A stretch of DNA of 64,000 nt, taken from Pseudaminobacter soli (ex Li et al. 2025) (GTDB lineage: Bacteria; Pseudomonadota; Alphaproteobacteria; Rhizobiales; Rhizobiaceae). The notes beneath the pieces were generated by a model. It was not told where the DNA came from, made no database searches, and saw only the letters and a list, made by a program, of their open reading frames with translations. The DNA lies in contig NZ_JARXVF010000005.1 in NCBI RefSeq assembly GCF_029892515.1, forward strand, positions 1 to 64,000, written 5' to 3'. This document shows, piece after piece, positions 9,002-16,552 of this stretch (positions are counted from its first letter, which is position 1; every line of letters starts with the position of its first letter). The translations under genes were made by a program, and so were the position numbers.

Positions 9002-9739
9002 TCAGTACGCGTCGGCGTTGTCGATGTTGAAGTTGTAGAGCGTGCGCGCCGAACCGTAGCGCTTGAACTCTTCGGGCTTCGCATCAGTCATTCCGGCCCG
9101 TTCGAGCAGATCCTTGAGGATCTCGATGTGCTCTGGCCGCATCTCTTTCTCGATGCAGTCGGCACCCAGGCTCTTGACCGAGCCGCGCACGAAAAGCCGA
9201 GCTTCGTAGATGGAGTCGCCAAGCGCATCGCCGGCATCGCCCAGGACCACGAGGTTGCCCGACTGCGCCATGAAGGCCGACATGTGGCCGACATTGCCGC
9301 GCACGACGATGTTGATGCCCTTCATCGAAATGCCGCAGCGCGATGAGGCATTGCCCTCGATAACCAGCAGGCCGCCGCGGCCGGTGGCGCCGGCATACTG
9401 GCTGGCATCGCCCTTCACGATGACGGCGCCCGACATCATGTTTTCGGCCACGCCCGGTCCGGCCGAGCCGTGCACGGTGATGGTAGCCTTCTGGTTCATG
9501 CCGGCGCAGTAGTAGCCCACGCTACCATGCACATCGACATTGATGGACGCGTCGACGCCAACGGCAACGGCATGATTGCCCTTCGGATTCAGAACTTCCC
9601 AGGCGGTCTGGTTCGAGCCGTCGGCCACATCATGCAGCGCCTGATTGAGCTCGCGCAGCGGGACCTTGGCGAGGTCGAATACCCTCGCCTCATATTGCGT
9701 CTCCGGCGCAGGCGCCTTGGCAAGATTGGATGTAGCCAT
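9002..9739 (-). CDS. mgsB: N-methylglutamate synthase subunit B (GXGXG domain)
   Basis: A 245-residue protein matching the C-terminal GXGXG beta-helix domain of glutamate synthase, here encoded separately. Repeated Gly-x-Gly turns are visible across the central region (for example VHGSAGPGV and GATGRGG). It probably scaffolds the complex between the amidotransferase MgsA and the FMN subunit MgsC. I started it at the ATG (MATSNLAKAP), because the frame further upstream overlaps mgsA. The mgsA stop lies 4 bp upstream, so the two are almost certainly co-translated. Older names include glxC. Confidence 0.9.
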   Translation of the reverse strand: MATSNLAKAPAPETQYEARVFDLAKVPLRELNQALHDVADGSNQTAWEVLNPKGNHAVAVGVDASINVDVHGSVGYYCAGMNQKATITVHGSAGPGVAENMMSGAVIVKGDASQYAGATGRGGLLVIEGNASSRCGISMKGINIVVRGNVGHMSAFMAQSGNLVVLGDAGDALGDSIYEARLFVRGSVKSLGADCIEKEMRPEHIEILKDLLERAGMTDAKPEEFKRYGSARTLYNFNIDNADAY

Positions 9740-9743
9740 CGTC

Positions 9744-10640
9744 TCAATGCTCCCAGAAATAGACGGTTGAGGGCTCGGGCTCCCAAACCTTGGCCTGTTC
9801 GATGCCCGGCAGATTGGCCAGCGCGCGATATTCGGACCCGAACGCGACATAGCGGTCGGTCTCGGCCATGACGGCCGGCTTGCAGGCGATCGGATCGCGC
9901 ACGACACCGAAGCCGTTCTTGGTTCCGACGACGAAAGTGAAGAAGCCGTCGAGATCTTCGAGGCTCGATTCCAGGGCCTGACCAAGGTCCATGCCGCCGG
10001 CGATCTTGTGCGACAGGTAGGCTGCCGCCACTTCCGTGTCGTTCTCGGTCTCGAAGGTCATGCCCTCGCGGCGCAGCTCGCGGCGGACATTGTTGTGGTT
10101 GGACAGCGAGCCGTTGTGCACCAGGCACTGGTCTGGACCCGTGGAGAACGGGTGCGCGCCCATGGTCGTCACAGCCGACTCCGTCGCCATGCGGGTGTGG
10201 CCGATGCCGTGCGTGCCGCTCATCTTCGAAACCTCGAAGCGCTCGGCCACTTTCACCGGCAAGCCGACTTCCTTGTAGATTTCGATTGTCTCGCCCATGC
10301 CCATGACACGCGCGGCCGGCCGCAATTCCACGATAGCTTCGCGCGCGGCCTCCAGCTTGTCTGCTGGCATGACGAACACTGCATGCGTCGACTTCACGGT
10401 CACGGCGACCGGCGCACCGATCTTCTTGGAGAGCTCCGCATCCAGCCCGGCGAAATCGCGCTTCGGCGACGGAGACTGGATGGTGAGCTTGCCCTGGCCC
10501 TCGGCCGATGATCCGTAGATCGCAATGCCGGCGCTGTCGGGACCACGGTCGGTAAGCAAGACCAGCATCTCCGACAGCATGGCGCCCAATTGAGGCTCCA
10601 GCGACTTGTCCTTCAGAAACAGCCCCACAATGCCACACAT
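9744..10640 (-). CDS. mgsA: N-methylglutamate synthase subunit A (class II glutamine amidotransferase)
   Basis: A 298-residue class II glutamine amidotransferase. The ATG at 10640 puts the catalytic cysteine at position 2 (MCGIVGLF), as needed for Ntn-type processing, and a GAGG Shine-Dalgarno lies 8 nt upstream. A GTG three codons earlier would bury the cysteine, so I rejected it. Conserved GIGHTRMATES and HPFSTGPDQCLVHNGSLSNH segments shape the glutaminase pocket. In this pathway it would act on gamma-glutamylmethylamide rather than glutamine, releasing methylamine to MgsC. It is the first gene of the mgs-gmaS-mgd run. About 180 bp separates it from the stress protein gene upstream. Confidence 0.92.
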   Translation of the reverse strand: MCGIVGLFLKDKSLEPQLGAMLSEMLVLLTDRGPDSAGIAIYGSSAEGQGKLTIQSPSPKRDFAGLDAELSKKIGAPVAVTVKSTHAVFVMPADKLEAAREAIVELRPAARVMGMGETIEIYKEVGLPVKVAERFEVSKMSGTHGIGHTRMATESAVTTMGAHPFSTGPDQCLVHNGSLSNHNNVRRELRREGMTFETENDTEVAAAYLSHKIAGGMDLGQALESSLEDLDGFFTFVVGTKNGFGVVRDPIACKPAVMAETDRYVAFGSEYRALANLPGIEQAKVWEPEPSTVYFWEH

Positions 10641-10780
10641 GGCGTTCACCTCATTTTCGTTTTCTGCCTGCGTGAAACGCTAGCAGGTCCGATATTTGAA
10701 TTCAACTGACATGAATGTTTTTTTCCTTATAGAAAAGATTGGTCCATGTCGCTCATTTGTGCTGACCACGATCGGGCCAG
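10641..10780 (-). promoter_or_regulatory. Probable promoter region of the mgs-gmaS-mgd operon
   Basis: This AT-rich gap precedes mgsA and contains a perfect 10-bp palindrome, TTGAATTCAA, at 10696-10705. The palindrome lies 56 bp before the mgsA ATG and could be an operator or overlap a promoter. No clear -35/-10 pair with normal spacing stands out. Confidence 0.45.
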
Positions 10781-10783
10781 AGA

Positions 10784-10810
10784 CTGCCGCCCGCCGATGG
10801 CAGGCGGCAG
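10784..10810 (-). terminator. Hairpin just after the universal stress protein gene
   Basis: An 8-bp perfect stem (CTGCCGCC / GGCGGCAG) with an 11-nt loop lies directly beyond the stop at 10818. No T-tract follows on the minus strand, so it may be a pause or mRNA-stability hairpin rather than an efficient terminator. Confidence 0.4.
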
Positions 10811-10817
10811 CGGAAGT

Positions 10818-11312
10818 TCAATGTTGGCCAGCCGCGCAAACGAGATGGACAGGCACCTCGGTGCGGCCGCGAACGCGATAGGGTTCCTGGCTCCACATCA
10901 TGCTGCGGACGAGCCAGTTACGGCGCGGGTCCGCCCCCATGACGATGGCATCGCACTTCTTACGCCTCGCCTCGCTCAATATGCTTCGGCAGGGATTGCG
11001 CGTGGTGACGATGTGGCCATCGGCCTCCACGCCGGCACTTTCCAGCTGGGCGATCGCCCAGATGATGTTTTCTTCCTGCTCTGCCATTTCACGCCGACTC
11101 GGGCGCAGGCCCGGATTGGGGAGACCGAAACTCGTTCCCCAAAGCCGGGCCACGGTCAGGACCTGGGCGCGACCTCCCTGGCCGCGCACCAGGCGCACGG
11201 CCAGATCGATCACCTCCTGGCTGAACCGCCGCCCCTCCGACGCGACCAGCACATTGCTGACCTCGAGCGGGTTGTCGGCTGCATGCGGGCGACCGAACAG
11301 AGTCCGGATCAT
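10818..11312 (-). CDS. Universal stress protein family protein
   Basis: A 164-residue UspA-type protein: VSNVLVASEG near the start, then a central helix-strand pattern, CDAIVMGADPRRN, and a terminal strand VPVHLVCA. The usual ATP-binding Gly motif near the C-terminus is only partly kept (MGAD present, the following G-x9-G-S/T degenerate). I chose the ATG at 11312, where GAGGAG lies about 10 nt upstream; a GTG three codons earlier is too close to that site. The gene starts 14 bp after the permease stop, so they are co-transcribed. Small Usp partners often accompany APC or amino-acid transporters and may regulate them; that is an inference here. Confidence 0.75.
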   Translation of the reverse strand: MIRTLFGRPHAADNPLEVSNVLVASEGRRFSQEVIDLAVRLVRGQGGRAQVLTVARLWGTSFGLPNPGLRPSRREMAEQEENIIWAIAQLESAGVEADGHIVTTRNPCRSILSEARRKKCDAIVMGADPRRNWLVRSMMWSQEPYRVRGRTEVPVHLVCAAGQH

Positions 11313-11326
11313 TTCGACCACACTCC

Positions 11327-12838
11327 TCAGTTGCCGCTGGTTGCCATTGCAGGTGCGAAGCCGTCACGTCGGTCTTCCCACATGCGATACCAATAGAGCG
11401 GAAGGTACATGAAGATGGTGGCAACGCCGAGGAAATAGTAGATCGCCTGACCGCCGATATACGAGTATATCAGACCGCCGACCAGCCACACGAAGAAATA
11501 CAAAGCAGCCAGCATGAGCGCGATATACTTGAAGTATTCAGGCAGGCGGAACGGGCGATGAACATTCGGTCGGTCCTTGCGCAGCAGATAGTAAGCGATC
11601 AGCACCGGAACGAACGAGCCGAGATATCCCACATTGGAGAAGGAATAGATCTCGATCGCGCCGCCCATGAAGGCGATGAGCAGGCTGGCGACCACGTTGG
11701 TCATCATGGCCCGATCCGGCACGTGATGCTTATTGAGGTGCTGGTAGAAGCGCGGGAACTGCCCGTCGAGCGACATCTGGTAGAGCGAGCGTGAGCAGCC
11801 CATCAGCGAATTCAGCGCCGAAAGCACCAGCGCCACGATCAGCATCGCCGCCATCAACCACTCCATCACCGCTCCGGCCACGCCGGGGAAGATGTTGCTG
11901 GCGAAGGTGACGAACATCGTCTTGGGGTCGACCAGGGCCGGGTCCGAGATGGCCTTGGCGCCCAGTATGACCACGAAGGAGATCGGCAGCATGGTGTAGA
12001 CGAACACGCCGTAGCCGCCTTCGAGAGTCATCGCGATCTTGGCGTCGCGTCCCGGATGCTTGCATTCGCCGATGTAGCAGGCGGCCGCTTCATAGGCGAT
12101 CACCGTCCAAAGCAACGGAAACGCATAGGCCACATACATCATCCACGCGGGATAGCCGCCGACCGGGGCGAAGAAGCTGGAGCCGTCGAGATGCCGGAAG
12201 CCGGCAAGTTCGCTCCAGTTCGCCGCGTCGAGATTGAAGATGAAACCGATCGACAGGAAAGTGAGCGGGATCATCGAGAGCACGGCAAGCACGGTGGCCA
12301 TGGACGTGCCGAAGCGGATGCCGAGATAGGCGGGAATGGAAAGAACGATCAGGCCGACTGCCGTGATCGCAAGTGTCCAGTAAGGAATGAAGGTGCTGAC
12401 CGGCGTGATGCCATGGGTAGCGTCAAGACCGAACAGATGCGTGATGTAGAAGGACGCCAGGATCATGTTGAGCGGCGCAACCGGCATCCAGCCGACCCAA
12501 TACATCCATGCGGTAATGCCGTTGACATGCGGCGCAAGGCGCGGCCAGCGCTCCCTGTAGGCGGGATAGGCGTAGGAAGGAGAACCGCCCGTGCGTCCCG
12601 GCATCATTGCCGAAAGTTCAGCCAGAAGCAGGCAGAGAACGACGCCGGTGAGAGTGAAGAAAGTTATGAAGGGAATGTAGGAAGCACCGAAAACCGTGAG
12701 GAATGCGGGCGCGGCCCCGGTGACGAGAATGGTGCCGGCAAGACCGATTACAAAGGCTCCCCACCAATTGGTTCCGGTCTGTAGATTGCCGTGTTCGTAG
12801 TCAAGAACGTCCAATGCCTCTGATCCAGCCTGGCTCAT
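11327..12838 (-). CDS. APC-family amino acid/amine permease
   Basis: A 503-residue polytopic membrane protein with about 12 predicted membrane segments. The N-terminal GTILVTGAAPAFLTVFG and the region PGRTGGSPSYAYPAY resemble the APC superfamily (amino acid-polyamine-organocation). Its place directly upstream of the mgs-gmaS-mgd genes suggests it imports methylamine, an N-methylated compound or gamma-glutamylmethylamide. The sequence alone does not fix the substrate. A strong AGGAGG lies inside the small upstream ORF, whose stop overlaps this ATG (ATGA). Ethanolamine, GABA or another amino acid remain possible substrates. Confidence 0.82.
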   Translation of the reverse strand: MSQAGSEALDVLDYEHGNLQTGTNWWGAFVIGLAGTILVTGAAPAFLTVFGASYIPFITFFTLTGVVLCLLLAELSAMMPGRTGGSPSYAYPAYRERWPRLAPHVNGITAWMYWVGWMPVAPLNMILASFYITHLFGLDATHGITPVSTFIPYWTLAITAVGLIVLSIPAYLGIRFGTSMATVLAVLSMIPLTFLSIGFIFNLDAANWSELAGFRHLDGSSFFAPVGGYPAWMMYVAYAFPLLWTVIAYEAAACYIGECKHPGRDAKIAMTLEGGYGVFVYTMLPISFVVILGAKAISDPALVDPKTMFVTFASNIFPGVAGAVMEWLMAAMLIVALVLSALNSLMGCSRSLYQMSLDGQFPRFYQHLNKHHVPDRAMMTNVVASLLIAFMGGAIEIYSFSNVGYLGSFVPVLIAYYLLRKDRPNVHRPFRLPEYFKYIALMLAALYFFVWLVGGLIYSYIGGQAIYYFLGVATIFMYLPLYWYRMWEDRRDGFAPAMATSGN

Positions 12839-12936
12839 TTGATGACCTCCTGTGTCATGCCCGCCCGGCTCCCCGAGATGATCTCGATGAAGCGATCTAT
12901 TCCTTCCGTGTCGGAGATGGGTTTTCGTTCAGCCAT
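12835..12936 (-). CDS. 33-residue small protein translationally coupled to the permease
   Basis: A short frame starts at ATG 12936 and ends in a TGA that overlaps the permease ATG by 4 bp (ATGA). GGAGGAGA lies about 5 nt before the start, an unusually strong ribosome site. The product begins MAERKPISDTEGIDRFIEII and ends RAGMTQEVIK; it is soluble-looking, with a possible amphipathic helix in the middle and no membrane segment. I do not recognise a family. Its likely role is either a leader that couples translation to the permease or a small accessory protein. The strong SD and exact overlap are the evidence that it is translated. Confidence 0.55.
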   Translation of the reverse strand: MAERKPISDTEGIDRFIEIISGSRAGMTQEVIK

Positions 12937-13351
12937 CGAATCTCCTCCATTCGAATGGGTGCACCGTCGGCGGCCACAGACCACGCAGGACAGCATGGAC
13001 CATGACCCCAATCCGTCGATTGAGGTTTGGCATTTCTTTCCCTTTTCGAGCGTCCATGGAGCCTGGCGGGACGCTGTTCCCCGTTTATTTTTATATACTG
13101 CCAGGCAAATTAATTACCTTATGAGAAACACCGGCCATGGGGCTTGTCAAGCGCGCAGTGACGTTGGGTGAGGTCCCACGGCAAGGACAATCTGGGGTAG
13201 TGGAGCTATGCCCGGGACGGTGTCGGGCAGGTAGAATCCATGCCGAAGAGGCCGCGCTGCTTCCATCGCACGCGCGGACCGGCCTGATGAGTTGTGCAAA
13301 TGAAGAGGGCTACGCGCGATCGCCAGACCACCGCCTAAAGGCCATCGCTAT
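12937..13351 (-). promoter_or_regulatory. Regulatory gap upstream of the permease operon
   Basis: About 415 bp without a convincing gene. An AT-rich stretch at roughly 13083-13125 (TTTATTTTTATATA, AATTAATTA) stands out from the GC-rich surroundings and is the best promoter candidate for the small ORF-permease transcript. The plus-strand open frames here lack family features and credible ribosome sites. Confidence 0.4.
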
Positions 13352-13384
13352 CCGAATGCGGGGCGGCAATATCGCCCCATTCGG
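13352..13384 (-). terminator. Hairpin downstream of the XRE-cupin regulator
   Basis: Nested arms CCGAAT/ATTCGG and GGGGCG/CGCCCC form a long stem with a short interior bulge and the 7-nt loop GCAATAT. It lies 16 bp beyond the regulator stop. There is no obvious T-run, so termination is probable but not certain. Confidence 0.55.
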
Positions 13385-13399
13385 AAGACTGAGTCTGTC

Positions 13400-14212
13400 T
13401 CAGTCGCTGCCGCTGCCCTGCGGGTAGGAGATGATCGACAGGTAGCGTATCGGCCGCTTGGTCAGCTGTTCCGGTCCGTGCGGTGCATCGGCGTCGAAGA
13501 ACAGGCTGTCGCCCGGCAGCATCGTATAGAGGTTGCTGCCGTGGCGGTACACGACCTCGCCTTCCAGCATGTAGAGGAACTCCATGCCGTCATGCTGGAA
13601 GGTCGGGAACACGTCCGAATCCTCGCTCAGCGTGATCAGATACGGCTCGACGGTCACGCCGCTGGTGTTCGATCCGATGTGGCCGAGCAGCGTGTACTGA
13701 TGGCCGGCGCGCGTTCCGCGCCGCTCGACATCGACTCCTTCCCCGGCCTTGACGAACACCGCGTTGCGCTCCTCTTCGAAGCGGCGGAGAAATGCCGTCA
13801 GCGGCACGCCCAGTGCCCGCGACAGGGACTGCAGCGTCGTCAGCGACGGCGAGGTGTTGCCGTTCTCGATCTTGGACAGCATGCCGAGCGAGATGTTCGT
13901 GGCCGCAGCCAGATCAGCCACAGTGATGCCAAGCTTCTTGCGGAAGGCGCGGACTTCGCGCCCGATAGCGACTTCCAGCACGTTTTCGCGGGTATCGCGA
14001 ACCGCATGCGGATTCTGGTTCAGGCTCTTGGAGGCATTGAGGTCCTTTGTCAGCGGCTTGATCGCCTGCACGGCCTCACTTCTGCGTTTGCCCTGCTTGC
14101 GCGGCTCTGCCGCCTGTGTCGATGTCTTCGCCACTTCGCTCACCCGCCACGTTACAGCGCTGCTCGCCCATTCGGGGAGCAAAGGACGCCGTAACCCCTT
14201 GAATCTACGCAT
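13400..14212 (-). CDS. XRE-family regulator with cupin sensor domain
   Basis: A 270-residue protein with a helix-turn-helix at about 84-140 (LGITVADLAAATNISLGMLS, then KIENGNTSPSLTTLQSL) and a C-terminal cupin at about 195-265 (FPTFQHDGMEFLYMLEGEV, PGDSLFFDADAPHGPE). This class, which includes PuuR-like proteins, commonly represses amine or amino-acid catabolic genes and senses small molecules through the cupin. Same-strand placement upstream of the permease and mgs genes suggests it controls methylamine use. The first 75 residues are basic and low in complexity, so the true start could lie further in; the ATG at 14212 has AAAGGA very close upstream. A TTTACT-GAT-AGTAAA palindrome lies just before it. 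Confidence 0.85.
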   Translation of the reverse strand: MRRFKGLRRPLLPEWASSAVTWRVSEVAKTSTQAAEPRKQGKRRSEAVQAIKPLTKDLNASKSLNQNPHAVRDTRENVLEVAIGREVRAFRKKLGITVADLAAATNISLGMLSKIENGNTSPSLTTLQSLSRALGVPLTAFLRRFEEERNAVFVKAGEGVDVERRGTRAGHQYTLLGHIGSNTSGVTVEPYLITLSEDSDVFPTFQHDGMEFLYMLEGEVVYRHGSNLYTMLPGDSLFFDADAPHGPEQLTKRPIRYLSIISYPQGSGSD

Positions 14213-14260
14213 GATCCTTTCCAAAAATCGATTTCGATCTTTGGGACTATCCGTTAAATT

Positions 14261-14275
14261 TTTACTGATAGTAAA
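14261..14275. promoter_or_regulatory. Palindromic operator candidate for the XRE-cupin gene
   Basis: TTTACT-GAT-AGTAAA is a perfect 6-bp inverted repeat inside an AT-rich patch about 50 bp before the regulator start. Position and symmetry suggest autoregulation. I found no second copy upstream of mgsA or the permease by eye. Confidence 0.45.
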
Positions 14276-14382
14276 TTTTTTTGTTTTCCGTACGCGGTAA
14301 CGGCGAGAAATTCAAGCATTCTCGCGCGCTGCACGGTCGCTGCGGCGAATCGCGCACGGGCTCGAATACACCTGCGGACAGG

Positions 14383-15288
14383 TCAGGCCGTGTATCGGCG
14401 CGGGAAGGTCGAGATCGCCAGAGAGGCCGCGCGGACACCGCGTTCAAGCGCGCCCTGCAAACTGTCGCCCAAGCTCAATCCGGCGAGGAAAGCAGCGTTG
14501 AAAGTGTCGCCGGCGCCGACCGTATCGATGACCGTGACCGGCGGCGCCTTGGCCGAAACCGATTTGCCGTCACGGATGGCGGTTGCGCCCTCCGGGCCGT
14601 TCTTGATCACCAGCGTCTGGCCGGCACCGAGCCGGCCTGAAAGCGTCACGGCGGCCGTATCGAGGTTCTCATTCTCGCCCAGGCCCTTCACCTCCTCGGC
14701 GTTGAGCAGCGCGTAGTCGGTCAGCGATAGCCATTCCAGCGAGCGCTTCTTGTTGGCCTCGGTCCAACCCTCCGGTGGCCAGCCCGGATCGATCGCCGTC
14801 TGCCAGCCGCGCTGTTTCAGAAGCCGGAGCAGTTCGCTCGTTCCCTCGATCAGCGAGGGCATGAGGAAGCCGCCGGAAATGCAGGCGAAGCTCGACGCCG
14901 TAGGCGCCGCCGGAATATGGGCGAGCAGGTCTTCGAGCCGGGCGTGATGCAGATGACCCGGCGCGGTGAAAAACACGCGATCGCCGCCCTTGTGAACGAT
15001 GCCGACACTGATTGTCGTGTCGGAATCGTCGATCACCCAGGTCGAGCAGGCCTCGTCGAAATAGCCGGCAAGCCAGCTGCCCATGGCGTCGTTGCCGACG
15101 CTGGCGAGCAGCCGGTGCGCGATGCCCATGCCGCTCAGCGCCAGCGCGGTGTTGCCGGCCGAACCGCCCGGCCGCATCTCGCTGCGCGGCACCACGACTT
15201 CGGTGCCGATGGCAGGCCAGCCGTCGACCTCCCCCATGACGAGGTCGACATTGACGTTTCCGAGGATGAGAAGCGGCGATACGGACAT
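14383..15288 (-). CDS. PfkB-family carbohydrate kinase
   Basis: A 301-residue ribokinase-like kinase. The N-terminal signature PGGSAGNTALALSGMG (about 40-55) binds sugar, and DTVGAGDTFNAAF, with GAGD at 258-261, holds the catalytic aspartate and anion hole. It would phosphorylate the sugar, or a product of the neighbouring oxidoreductase, after import. It is the last gene of the ABC importer operon, 6 bp after the Gfo/Idh stop. The substrate cannot be read from sequence. Confidence 0.88.
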   Translation of the reverse strand: MSVSPLLILGNVNVDLVMGEVDGWPAIGTEVVVPRSEMRPGGSAGNTALALSGMGIAHRLLASVGNDAMGSWLAGYFDEACSTWVIDDSDTTISVGIVHKGGDRVFFTAPGHLHHARLEDLLAHIPAAPTASSFACISGGFLMPSLIEGTSELLRLLKQRGWQTAIDPGWPPEGWTEANKKRSLEWLSLTDYALLNAEEVKGLGENENLDTAAVTLSGRLGAGQTLVIKNGPEGATAIRDGKSVSAKAPPVTVIDTVGAGDTFNAAFLAGLSLGDSLQGALERGVRAASLAISTFPRRYTA

Positions 15289-15294
15289 GACTAC

Positions 15295-16539
15295 TTAACT
15301 GATGTGACGTGCGACGACCGGCACATAGTTTTCGAGTTCCGGTGCCGGGAAGTGCACGGTCTCGCCTATTTCCGCCGAGCGGTAAAGGCCCATCATGATT
15401 TCCACCACGGCAAGCCCGTCCTCAAAAGTCTCCAGTGGCGTCTCACCCTTGCGGAAGCACTCGGTCATGTGACGGTTCTCGTCGGTGTAACCGTAGACAC
15501 CGGCTTCGTCTTCCAGCACCGGCATCAGGCCCTGCTCGGCATTCTGCTTTTCGACGAGATCCTCGCCTTCCGAACCGGTCACCGCGCGCGACATGAAGAT
15601 CTTAAGGCCGGTGTTCAGCGAGTTGAACTCCATCGCATATTCGGGCCCGAGCAGTTCGAGCTGGATGCGCAGGCCCGCGCCGACATAGGCCCAGGAGGTC
15701 GTGGCCTCGATCATCAGATCGTTGCCCTGCTCGTCCTCGAGCGACACGGTGGCGCGTGCGAAATCTTCCGAAGGGTGATTGCGATAATCGACCCCGCTGC
15801 CATAGCGCTGCTTCAACTGGTCGGCATAATGCGGGCGCGTCCACTTCAGATTGGCGACCGTGCCGTTGACGGACTTGACCTTGAGCGACTTGCGCGGCGC
15901 ACCCGGCTCGGTCAACAGGTGACGCGACACTTCCACCGAATGGCACATCATGTCGGACAGCACGCCGCCGCCCTGCTTGTCGCCTTTCCAGAACCAGGCC
16001 TCGTGCGGGCCGGAATGCTCTTCGGCCGCGCGCGCCAGATAGGGCCTGCCGGTGGTCGAAGCGGCACGCCGCCAGACGATCTCCTTGCCGCGAAGCACCG
16101 GCGTGCAGAAAACCTGGTTTTCAAGGTAGCCGTGGTTGAGCTTGGCATTGGTGGCAAGGCGCAGCATTTCGCGTGCTTCGGCAACGGTGCGGGCCAATGG
16201 CTTTTCGCAGGCGACGGCAAAGACCTTGCTGCGGCCGGCGGTCACTTCGTCGTGCAGCGTGCGCATGACGTCGAGGCGCGTGTAGTTGGGCGAAAGGATC
16301 CAGATGGCGTCGACATTCTCGTCGCGCAGCAGGCTTTCCAGGCTGTCATGGCTCGTGCAGGAGCCAAGGCCAAGTTCCGAAACCAAAGCCGAGAAGTGAG
16401 CGCGGTTTTCGGCCTTGCGGCTATAGACGCCGACAACGTCGATATTGCGCACACCGACCATCGACTTCAGGTGGAACTGGGCGATGAAGCCGGTGCCCAC
16501 GAAGCCTACGCGCAGCCTGTCTTTCGGCAGATTGGTCAT
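15295..16539 (-). CDS. Gfo/Idh/MocA-family oxidoreductase
   Basis: A 414-residue NAD(P)-dependent oxidoreductase. A Rossmann motif GFVGTGFIAQFH sits at the start, and the catalytic-type segment VACEKPLARTVAEA carries the conserved EKP lysine. A C-terminal alpha/beta domain follows. Members oxidise or reduce sugars, inositols or their derivatives. Co-transcription with a sugar ABC importer and a PfkB kinase implies it acts on the imported compound. It lies 13 bp after the lacI-type gene and 6 bp before the kinase. Confidence 0.88.
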   Translation of the reverse strand: MTNLPKDRLRVGFVGTGFIAQFHLKSMVGVRNIDVVGVYSRKAENRAHFSALVSELGLGSCTSHDSLESLLRDENVDAIWILSPNYTRLDVMRTLHDEVTAGRSKVFAVACEKPLARTVAEAREMLRLATNAKLNHGYLENQVFCTPVLRGKEIVWRRAASTTGRPYLARAAEEHSGPHEAWFWKGDKQGGGVLSDMMCHSVEVSRHLLTEPGAPRKSLKVKSVNGTVANLKWTRPHYADQLKQRYGSGVDYRNHPSEDFARATVSLEDEQGNDLMIEATTSWAYVGAGLRIQLELLGPEYAMEFNSLNTGLKIFMSRAVTGSEGEDLVEKQNAEQGLMPVLEDEAGVYGYTDENRHMTECFRKGETPLETFEDGLAVVEIMMGLYRSAEIGETVHFPAPELENYVPVVARHIS

Positions 16540-16552
16540 GGATGCCTTCCTT

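Noticed and set aside
13137-13427. A 96-codon plus-strand frame between permease and regulator genes
   Set aside because: It overlaps the regulator's hairpin and 3' end, lacks a ribosome site and has no family features.
14224-14235. An AAATCGATTT motif before the XRE-cupin gene that resembles the LacI-type operator at 22325
   Set aside because: Only the inner 10 bp match; the flanking T-G and C-A of the operator are absent. A chance ClaI-type palindrome is sufficient explanation.
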